The position numbers and the translations under genes are program-made. Shown one piece after another: positions 54,441 to 64,000 of a stretch of DNA of 64,000 nucleotides (its first letter is position 1; the number at the start of each line of letters is the position of its first letter). The notes beneath the pieces were generated by a model. It saw only the letters and a program-made list of their open reading frames with translations. It did not search any database and was not told the DNA's origin. Source of the DNA: Myoxocephalus aenaeus (lineage: Eukaryota; Chordata; Actinopteri; Perciformes; Cottidae); NCBI GenBank assembly GCA_038501785.1, contig JBAMJR010000001.1:2214001-2278000 (forward strand), written 5' to 3'.

Positions 54441-57400
54441 CAGCTTATTGCATACACCTACAACTGTAGCCGCGAGCATTACATTTAGAGTAGAACATTT
54501 AATTTATGGTTATAAATATTTAAATTATTGCCGAATAATTTGATATAATCATAAACGTGATTTGGGATTACTGACAAAATACTGATGAACGGACAGCCTC
54601 TCGGTATTAGACTCATGTAAATAACTAGACAAGGTCTTGTGAATTACAAGTGTTTTACAAAGAAAGACTCGCCCATTGGCTTCTGTCACATAAATGATTT
54701 ACAGAATTATCTGAATCATTTTTTTTATTTTTTTTAATTAGTTTTACTCCAGGTCTTAAGGCCCCCTGGTAAAAAGTCATACATCATATATCAATTAGGC
54801 TATAATACATTATAAAACACAATAACTATCTTTAAAACATTATGTTGTGTTACGAAATTGCATTAAATTAGAATGTCCCGAAAATACCTGAGGCCTTACT
54901 CCTTTATTTATTTTTCATGTTTTCATTAGCAAATACATGTGGCGCCCCCTTAGGCGGATCAATGTAATTACAAAAATGCTGTATCCAATGGTGGCCATAA
55001 CAAAACAATGTAAACACTATCGTTCGGGTTTTAGCAGATGATTAATAGAAACAAGTATTGGAGAAGACACATTTATCTACTGGAGACAGATCCTAAGAGT
55101 TCTCTGATCGGTGTTGGCAAACGTGTCAATTTTATGCTCTATAATAAATGCATTATTATATTTACATATATCTAAAGATCCTCAGTGAAAGGTCAGGTCC
55201 TTATTGTCACCTCTTTTTTTTTTACATGTCTAAGATAGATTACTATTCACCTTCATGAAACTTTCCTTAACACTGCTTGAGTTTTGTGTGTGAACAAACA
55301 AGATGATTCCCCACTTTGGCCGATTGTACTACAGCCCCACTGGCACCCCGAGAGGCTGCAATATACAACCCTCGATATAAAACTGTTGGATGGAACAAAC
55401 AACACACAATTTGTATTAGCCACGCTAGAGGCTCAAGGGATGGCAATGTCGGTCATCAGTCAGTTTCAACTTTGGTCCAAACTGATATATCTCAACCACC
55501 ACTTGATGGCTTGCCGTTAATGTTTGTACAGACATCCATGGTCTTCAGGGAAGTCTCCAGACTTTAATTATCCCCTGATGTTTCCTCTAGTGCCACCATG
55601 AGGTTGCCATTGTGGAGTTGTAGTAAACTATGGGATAGATGCATTTGGTGCAGACATTCATGGTCTTTCTGAGCTTGGTAATCCCCTGACCTTTCATCTA
55701 GTGATCATTGTTTAAAAATTTAAAAATTGTGAATTAGTTTGTCTTGTTCTAAGGAGCCTTATCAATATGCAACACCACTGAAAGAACATGAGGTCATTCA
55801 AATCAGGATTAATTTTTCCAGAGAACCAATCAAGATAACCAACATTATGATTCATTTTATTCTGGGGACTAGAATATCTAAATCAAATCTCATGGATTGA
55901 GTCTGTTCTGGGGATACATTGCAATGGTTGGTCAGGGGAAAATACACAAACTGATGCTCAGATGCACGCATGGATTGAACAAGAAAAGGAAGGATACATA
56001 TCCTTAAATAGAAAATGTGTAAGGAGTACATTAGCAACATGCTGGCCCTCAGTTAGTGCTCACACTGGTTCAATGTCATAAACAAATTACATAAAAACAA
56101 TGATGTAATATGAAAAAAGAAGCATGCAGTCAGAGAGATGTGTGCTTGTACCGGAGCATGATCCGGTAGTGTTGGCAATGGTATTGCTCAAAAGAACATT
56201 GTTTATATTACCAGACAAATAAAGAACCTGATGTGTGGTGTAGACACAGCTTACTGCCAAACTGTTCAGTGAAATGACCATCCATGTGAACCCATGAGCG
56301 TGCTATAAATCACGTGCAATTTGTTTTGCCTCATTGAAAGTCGACCTCACGGCTGCAGGCATAACATTGCAAAGCTTTTAATTTCCTGTCCTGATGAAGT
56401 TAACATCACAAAAAAAAGTGCAGGAAAGCCATGTTTTTTCCTTTCCACCATCTCCACTGTTAAATATGTGTATTAATCTGAGGTATGTTTCACACACAGA
56501 TTCGAGCCCAGTAAATCATCATGCTTGACAATAGGACACTTTATTATAGGAGCTTAGCTGATGCCAGACCAGACAGTGTCTTTCATGTAGATAAAGATGG
56601 CATCAGGGTTTAGAATGGGGTCAACGGGATTCCCTCTAGCCAAAGAGTGTGGGGATTACAAAAGCCTGCAAAGCGCTGATTTTCTTACAGATTACGTGCA
56701 TTCTGTTCTCAGTCACAAAACCTCATATTCACCAGACGTAGCAGCAGCATTAATCAAAAGGTGTATTCATTCAATGACAAAGAAGTTTTTTTTTTTCTGC
56801 AGCATCCACCGAGCTGCACTCAGCTACCTTGTGACACAAAACTAAATTAGTTTTATTTATTTTCCATCTCTCTAAGCCTAAAACCAAACAACAGCTACAC
56901 GTTATGAAGAGGGGCATTTATAACAACTACTTAAGTGTAGTTAAGTTAACAATAACTTAAGATATGACACCCACATTATACAATTTAGTGCACATGATAA
57001 CCATGTTGTTGGCTAAATAGTTCATATGAGAAGAACACTGTTCTCTCTTGATTATATCTATTATAAAAAGTCTTGATTTACATTTAACAACTCGACAAAG
57101 AGAAGAATACAAAAACTGCCAGAGGGGAGTATTTATTGCGGCTGTGAACAAACAACTTTGTTGGATCCAAAAGCTGTTCATAAGTAAGAGTTAGATTACA
57201 GGCAGTCACACATGTGAAATCACTGATAGTCTGCTATCTTGCTCCAAATGTACAAAGAAAAATAAGGTCTGATGGAAATATTATTAATTCATTCTTGATT
57301 TCTGACAGGATGTTTCAAGTATAGGCTTCAAGTGGCTGTCATTTATTTTTTTCCACTCAATTTGCTTCATATTGTTGTCAGCTACACAATGACACAAAAA

Positions 57401-57590
57401 AAGGTGCTAGTGTAATGACACCGTACATTAGCTGGCTCACTGCTGTGTGAGTAATCAAGATTAGCACAGAGGTCTATTATTGAGTAAATACATGAGCAAC
57501 TTAAACTATTTGGATACTACATTTGGCACAAATTTGGCCATCTGTGTCTTTCACTTTCAAATTCAGTTAGTTTATTTCTTAATTTGAGGT
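54440..57590. other. Gene-free spacer upstream of sppl3
   Basis: No coding exon recognised. Includes the dispersed repeat at 55.5-55.7 kb; otherwise AT-rich and unremarkable. Confidence 0.5.
55525..55715. repeat. Dispersed repeat with two degenerate tandem units
   Basis: Two units share CAGACAT(C/T)CATGGTCTT, then a spacer, then ATCCCCTGA, CTTTC/TTTCC and TCTAGTG. They start at about 55529 and 55651. Resembles a common teleost repeat. Confidence 0.5.
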
Positions 57591-57600
57591 TGAATTGATC

Positions 57601-59095
57601 TTCCATCCATCCATCCATTATCAGCCGCTTATCCGGGGTCGGGTCGCGGTGGCAGCAGGCTCAGCAGACCGACCCAGGCCCCCCTCTCACCCGCAACACT
57701 TTCCAGCTCATTCTGGGCGATCCCGAGTTGCTCCAAGGCCAGCCGGGAGATATAATCCCTCCGGCGTGTCCTGGATCTTCCCCAGGGTCTCCTACCAGTT
57801 GGACGTGCCTGGAAAACCTCTAATGGGAGGCGTCCAGGAGGCATCCTGATTAGATGCCCGAACCACCTCAGCTGACTCCTTTCGACACGAAGGAGCAGCG
57901 ACTCGACTCCAAGCTCCCTCCTGATGTCCGAGCTCCTTACCCTATCTCTAAGGCTGAGCCCGGCCACCCTACGGAGGAAGCTCATTTCGGCCGCTTGTAT
58001 CCGAGACCTCGTTCTTTCGGTCACGACCCAGAGTTCGTGACCATAGGTGAGGGTTGGAACGTAGACCGACCAGTAAATGGAGAGCTTCGCCTTCCGGCTC
58101 AGCTCCCTCTTCACCAAGACGGACCGGTACAGCGCCTGTTTTACTGCTGCAGCCGCACCGATCCGCCTGTCGATCTCCCGCTCCACCTTACCCTCACTCG
58201 TGAACAAGACCCCGAGATACTTGAACTCCTTCGCTTGGGGTAGGCAGTTTGTCCCCACCTGGAGGGAGCAATCCACCGGTTTCCGGCAGAGCACCATGGC
58301 CTCAGATTTGGAGGTGCTAACTCTCATCCCTGCCGCTTCACACTCGGGAGTGGGGATACTCACGAGCCCCCGGCTGAGCGCCGCTGTGTTGGAGTTTTCC
58401 CCGGAGAACGAGAGGGTCGCCTCCCTGCGCCTACGGGTTGAGGGGAGTAAGGCTCTGACTGTTGTTTGTGCTTATGCACCGAACAGCAGTTCGGAGTATC
58501 CGGCCTTCTTGGAGTCGGTGGAAGGGGTCCTGGAAAGGGCGCCGCCTGCCGACTCCATAGTTCTCCTGGGGGACTTCAACGCTCAGAGAAACCTGGCGGG
58601 GCGTGATTGGGAGGAACGGCTTGCCCGATCTGAACCCGAACGGTGTTTTGTTGTTGGACTTCTGTGCTAGCCACAGTTTGTCCATAACACACACCATGTT
58701 TGAGCATAAGGTGGCTCATAAGTGTACCTGGTACCAGAACACCTTAGGTCGGAGATCAATGATCGACTTTGTAATCGTATCATCTGATCTGCGGCCGTAT
58801 GCCTTGGACACTCGGGTGAAGAGCGGAGCAGAGCTGTCAACTGATCACCACCTGGTGCTGAGTTGGATCAGATGGCAGAGGAGCCGGCTAGAAAGACCTG
58901 GCAAGCCCAAACGTGTAGTGAGGGTGAACTGGGAACGTCTGGCAGAGGATCCTGTCCGGGAGGTCTTCAACTCCCACCTCCGGAAGAGCTTCTCACAGAT
59001 CCTGAGGGAGGCTGGGGACATGGAATCCGAGTGGACCATGTTCAAGCCTCTATTGTGGACGCGGCCGCTAGGAGCCGTGGTCGGAAGATCATCCG
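57601..59095. mobile_element. RTE-clade (Rex3-like) LINE, truncated and internally inverted, with 10-bp TSD
   Basis: 57601 to about 58340 is the 3' end on the minus strand: RT C-terminus (EFKYLGVLFTSEGKVEREID, LTYGHELWVVTERTRSRIQA, RRDYISRLALEQLG), then a stop and a short (GGAT)n tail at 57602-57618. About 58340-59095 is the endonuclease region on the plus strand (VVCAYAPNSSSEYPAFLE, LLGDFNA, SMIDFVIVSSDLRP, STDHHLVLSW), with frameshifts near 58600 and 59040. Direct repeats TGAATTGATC flank both ends (57591-57600 and 59096-59105). One insertion event with 5' inversion. Not active. The Rex3 name is from memory. Confidence 0.9.
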
Positions 59096-59105
59096 TGAAT
59101 TGATC

Positions 59106-59855
59106 GTGATTTGTCTTAAACATTCAATTAAATAATTTCAAATTTATATACATCATATTTTTCATACTTGAGGTTTTGTGCTAAATTACAAAAAAATGCA
59201 TCCAAATACAAAACCTTCCCTCTGTACAGTGTAGTACCTCAGTTTGGCCATTAGATGTCAGCCTTTACTTTGAGAAAGGTGGACAAGACACAGAGGGGCT
59301 GACCACAACAAGTCATGCAAAGGGAAATAGTTGTACAGAAAAGCAGTAAGTGCATTCTTCAACAGTTTATTTACACGTACAGAAATGTACTCTCCTTCAT
59401 CTTTGTACCATTTGGTGCTGTAATTAATGCCACATCAGTTACTTTGATGTACTTTGTACAGGGCAGTGTCTTGTTAGCAAAATGTACATTTTATACAACA
59501 GAATTATGAACACATATTTTCAGAGTTTGCCCTCTTTCGTCTTCAGTTGAGGAATGGAGCTCATTAAACACATTACATGTTTCCCTTTCCACAGACTGGC
59601 GGTGCTAGATGCTTCAGTTGTCTACCTGATGAGCCAACACATCCTAAACTGATTTAATGGGGAGACTGAGTGTGCTGTCAGTATTGTTGTAGATCTGCAG
59701 AGAGTACGAACTTCCAGGTCATGTGATCGTGAGTAGCAAACACCTGTATGTGCCGTTTCTGTTGGTTCTGCATGTATAAGCATATAGTGTATTACTCTTT
59801 AGCAAGATCCAAATCTAACAATGTAGGATGAAGTTTCCACTAAGAATATATGCAC

Positions 59856-59921
<66 letters not shown>

Positions 59922-62900
59922 GTGCACAGTTTAAAGAGAATGCAGTGATACATTAATTGGTTACTTGGATATTTGCATTGTTACTTACTCTTATACTTTA
60001 TGGCATCCATTCCGAATCAGTCAATACCTGTTTTTACATAATTGTTTCGCCTTCAAACACTCTGTGAAGTGAAAGCAGCAGGTTGGTTTGAGTTATTGTA
60101 TCGATCATTCCAAACATATCTTCGGGGTAGGATGTTTGGATTAAATAAAATGTGGGATCAAGCACAAATCGCTTTGGCACAAAACAGTGTGTGTATTTTG
60201 TTGGGACTTTGTTAGGGGCTGTGTGCAATGCTGACCTTTTTAAGAAAAGCAAATGTTCCTGCATGATGCATTTGTGCCACAAGTTCACCATGTGTTTTGT
60301 GACATGCCTCCCACTCAGGCAGGTATCATCCCTTGCTGTGGATCACAGTACCAAAACACCAGTGACACCGATTGCATGCTTACTGTCATGGACACCGCTG
60401 ACAAAAGCAGAAGTGACTTTCACATCCCTGTGCTGCACACCGTTCCCAGCCTCAAATGGCGTTACACTGGCTGCTGATCTCTTTTCCCACAAAAGTCTAT
60501 CCGAAAGCAAAGGTGCCATCACAGATACATGGTGTTAAAATCAGGATGTTTGCTGAATTAAAAGAAAGAGAGACCTCTCTTCCTCTCAAGCAGAGTCAGG
60601 GGGTGAACGCCTGTTTGAAGCTCTCCCCCTGGGCTCCAGGGTTCTGTGGGATCCGGGTGTGCTGACACTGTTATCGCGCCTGATATGAGAGCCTGATCAA
60701 AGCTGGCTCATTCTGCCTGACCGATTTCCACAGGATTAAGGATTAGGGAGACAGGAAGCTGGGAGAGGCACAGAGACAATCTGGGAGAGACAAAAAGGGA
60801 TAGCGAGGTTTATGGGGAGTGAAAGGGATGAAAAAATGTTGAAGGGGTCATTAGGCACTGGCAGAGTACACCTTGAGAAACTAAAGAAAAAGTCAGTGAA
60901 GAAATAAACCAGTCCACTAATAAGAGGAACAAGAAGTACAATTACAATAAAGGCATTTTTTCTGGATAACATGTCTTTTCAAGCGATTTATAAGACAATG
61001 CAGCTTTAGTTTTTCTGGCTGGACCTTGTGGGAGCTCAGTCACCTTCTGTTACAAAGCAAGCTCTCCCAGAGGACTGAGCTGTGCTGCCGCTCATGAAGT
61101 GTTAAGTCTGACAAAGCCTGCTGCGCTTTAATAGTCAAATGTGGAAATCAATTCTAAAACTAACAGGCAACCAGTGTAGAACTGCTTAACGGGGGGCGAT
61201 AAGATCTTTTGTTCTTCGTTTGGCGAGCAGCTGCTGCAGTTTGGAAAACAGGAAAGAGAATAATATAAAAGTAAAAAAATATGAAGGCATGTGCAATGTT
61301 TTACAGTCATCAAATGACACAACATTGTATTTTATAAATATATTTTAAAGGAAGGAAGCATAGACTGAGCACATTTTTTATTACAGCAAATATCAGAACC
61401 AATCACAATCAATGGTATATAGGGTAAATGTTGCTTGATAGGTTGCACAGTTATTAAAACATATGTTTTGTCGATAGTGAAATAGGAGACCTGTGATTGT
61501 TACAAAAGTGTTTTCCAGTGGAAAATAGCATTGTTAAAAGTAAAAGGAGACAATCATAAGCAGGTGAGCTAGCTACCAAAAAGCTAAGACATTTTGAGAA
61601 CCTTTTTAGGAGGCACAGTGGTTGTTAAATAGCAGAATGACATATTATCATTGCCTGTGATCATCAGGAACTTGGCTGATTCTTACTTTGTATTTCTATC
61701 AGCCTAATATATCTTCTCATTCAGGATTGATTGACACATTTCATATTCAAGAACTTCGAAACATACGTAATGTTTCTATCCCACCTGGAGACTTATCTCC
61801 TGTGTGATGTGGTCAGGTGGATCAGCTTTGACATTTTGAACGTGAAACATCAGCCATTGAGCCTAAGTGGTAACAACCTAGTTTAGAACCAAGGCTATGT
61901 TGCTCGTGCCATCTTCTCTGAACAGACACGTGTCAGATGTGTTTTTAATGTGACTGAAATGGAGAGGGACTTCCCAGTGTGGATTTGTGGCACACATGCA
62001 CCTGACTTACATTATGCACTATTGTCTGCAGGTTTCTGTAACTCATTTTTGAGAAGTTTAGAGAGTTCACTTCCCAAGCCGAAACCAAGAGCTGTTACAT
62101 TTCTGCAATATTAAATGGCCACTAAAGAGGAAGCGACTGTAGGTTGAGATTGAGCCTCAGTTGAAGGTAATTGATGTTCATAGTGAGGGAGAAAGTGACA
62201 GGCAGAAAGAATGGGGACAATTACACCACCTGCCTGCCAGAACGGATTAAAAGGGCTGGATGAAAGGTCAGGGAGAGGCAAAGTTGCTCACCCCCACCAG
62301 ATGTGCGCTGGCTTTGGCCTATAGCCCATTAATTATCTCACAGTCTATGACACCAGAGTTGATGTCCGGGCAATTTCATTACACTACACACCCTGAGCAA
62401 TCTGATCTGGGGATTTTTCCCACTGTTGTACAGTGTGTTTGTGTGTGTCAGGAGGAAGGGAGGAGTCTTTTTACACACTGGTGGCATCCATGATGACAAC
62501 GCAATAATTCACATCATGCTCCAGCGCTGCGATCATTATGTTTCCATGTGTTCATGCGTGCATGTGTTCTCTGTGGCTGCAGTCAAGCAAAACACATACA
62601 TTGTTTGGTTGTTCCCAGAGATGAACAAGGAGTGTAATAAATAACACTAAAAAAACACCCATTCACACCCCATGGCATGCTGCCTCATTTGCCAAAGCCG
62701 CTATCAATTCTTGGTTATAGCCAATAGCAATAAAGGAAGTGGTCCCACTGTCACAGAAACAGTTGGCACGGAAACAGCACATTACACCATCGTCCAATCC
62801 TCCTCCCATTCCTTTGTCGTCATTTCTCCCCTCCCCTCTCTTCCTCTCCTCTCTAGTCCCCTCCTCTTCTTTCCTCTCTCCCTGTCTTGTATGTTTTTTT

Positions 62901-63240
62901 CAGTCATCAATGAAACACAACCAATCCTGCTGCTGGCCTGTCAGCAAACCATATAATAGATCAAGAAACATATCTACTCACTGTATCATCTCCATTCCAG
63001 ACGGATGGGCTCAGATTTCTTAAGGGCCAATGTATATTTGATCATTATAGCATGAAATAAAGATACACTGGGTGGTAGCTACCCCATCAAAGCCTGTTTT
63101 TCTCTCTCTGTCTGTTACTCTCATAATTTAATCCTGACCATTTCCCCCTTCTCTCTCTCTATCCCTGCTGACTCCTCCCTCCATTTCTGCCCTGCACTCC
63201 CTCTCTCTGCCTCTCTGTCTCTGACACACTCAAACACACG
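59106..63240. other. Gene-free region
   Basis: No exon with coding pattern and splice borders recognised. 60.3-60.7 kb is non-repetitive and moderately GC, and 62.8-63.2 kb is a CT-rich low-complexity stretch. Confidence 0.45.
59860..59918 (+). repeat. (AT)n microsatellite
   Basis: About 59 bp of pure AT repeat. Confidence 0.97.
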
Positions 63241-63294
63241 CACACATATATACACGCCCTCCACCCCCATCGCTGCAGTGTCTCAACTGCCTTG

Positions 63295-63521
63295 GAGCAA
63301 ACAAGAGAGGATATAGAACGCAGACGTTAATAAGACAGAGAAAGAGGGGTGCTGAAAGAGACAGAGAGAGAAATGTGCTTGAGTGTGTCTGACCCTGTGA
63401 GTATGAGGAAGATTTGAAGATGAAGAAGCAGGACTAAAGGTGGATTGCACAGAGCCTTTCTCTCCCTGTAAGGGCTTGTCTGCAGTATCCTTTGTAAATG
63501 GATGCTGGCTTGTGAACACGG
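63295..63521 (+). other. Possible non-coding first exon of a gene continuing to the right
   Basis: A non-repetitive block ends in GAACACG followed by GTAAGC, a strong donor at 63522. It sits after a CT-rich promoter-like stretch and has no long frame. No downstream exon is in the window, so this is only a suggestion. Confidence 0.2.
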
Positions 63522-63882
63522 TAAGCCTGACTATTCTCAAACAGACACAACGCTTCTTTTTTTGTAATCAGCGCAAGGCGGGTCTGGTTTGGACACAGAG
63601 GAAGAGCAAGATGCAATTTCATTGCAGCCATTCTGTGGAGGGCGAGTATGTTTTCCTGATAAAATGGGGAAGGTGATGTTCAGAGATGGCACCAAGGCAG
63701 GCAGCCTGTCCAGTCCCCTCCTCCACCCTGCTAGCTCTGTGCCAACGGACGCTGCTATATCTTATGCTTGCAATTTGACTCATCATCTCCCCAGAGCATC
63801 CTCGATCCATGTCGGATGGTTTTATCTGAATGCTTAGTTCATGTAATTACTGTATGTTGGACAAGGGAAGGATGCATCAAAG

Positions 63883-63883
<1 letters not shown>

Positions 63884-63952
<69 letters not shown>
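63884..63952 (+). repeat. (TG)n microsatellite
   Basis: About 69 bp of TG repeat. Confidence 0.97.
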
Positions 63953-63953
<1 letters not shown>

Positions 63954-64000
63954 TGTCCAAGCCATAAGCTAAGAAATGGAAAGAGGGTAAATGAGAGAGT

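Noticed and set aside
57854..58243. Plus-strand frame across the RTE RT region
   Set aside because: Antisense shadow of the minus-strand RT C-terminus.
60152..60538. 128-codon and 74-codon plus-strand frames
   Set aside because: No recognisable motif, no splice borders; treated as chance.

Overview
This is a vertebrate genomic window, almost certainly from a ray-finned (teleost, probably percomorph) fish. The evidence is intron-rich genes with GT-AG splicing, long (TG)n tracts, and several repeat families known from teleosts: non-autonomous hAT elements, L2 and RTE-type LINEs, and palindromic MITE-like repeats. No bacterial features, rRNA, tRNA or CRISPR array were seen.

Layout, left to right. 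(1) 1-3.86 kb, + strand: a decayed SLC2A11-like (GLUT family) sugar-transporter gene. Exons and splice sites are still recognisable, but it has two in-frame stops, at least three frameshifts and a missing late exon. (2) 4.8-11.76 kb, + strand: an intact cytosolic purine 5'-nucleotidase gene (NT5C2-like; nt5c2l1 of fish) in 17 or 18 coding exons with all HAD-phosphatase motifs. Its C-terminus is ambiguous. (3) about 12-18.6 kb, - strand: no protein gene, but two microRNA hairpins, mir-130 family (about 16.73 kb) and mir-301 family (about 16.25 kb), lying downstream of a GC-rich promoter with three evenly spaced CCAAT boxes (18.54-18.63 kb). (4) 18.7-26 kb: gene-free, with candidate conserved elements, a 168-bp pure-purine (GAA)n tract and a DR1 nuclear-receptor site. 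(5) about 26.1-54.3 kb, - strand: the complete sppl3 gene (signal peptide peptidase-like 3), 11 coding exons, 377 codons, YD / GxGD / PAL catalytic motifs intact. Its 16-kb first intron is full of transposons, some nested. (6) 54.4-64 kb: no confident gene, but it holds an RTE-type LINE copy whose two halves point in opposite directions between a perfect 10-bp target-site duplication (twin-priming signature), plus microsatellites and a possible non-coding first exon near the right edge.

The neighbours come from what in mammals are two regions: SLC2A11 and MIR130B/MIR301B lie on human 22q11, SPPL3 on 12q24. These are thought to have been linked ancestrally (both map to chicken chromosome 15), so the layout looks like old vertebrate synteny rather than a misjoin.

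The main points for follow-up are the miRNA cluster and its promoter, a 132-bp sequence present twice at 100% identity in inverted orientation 14.7 kb apart (one copy in the likely sppl3 3'UTR, one beyond the miRNA locus), the twin-primed LINE, the nested hAT elements with perfect target-site duplications, and the loss of the SLC2A11-like gene. Reading was by eye; family names are from memory of the protein and repeat families, and no database search was run.
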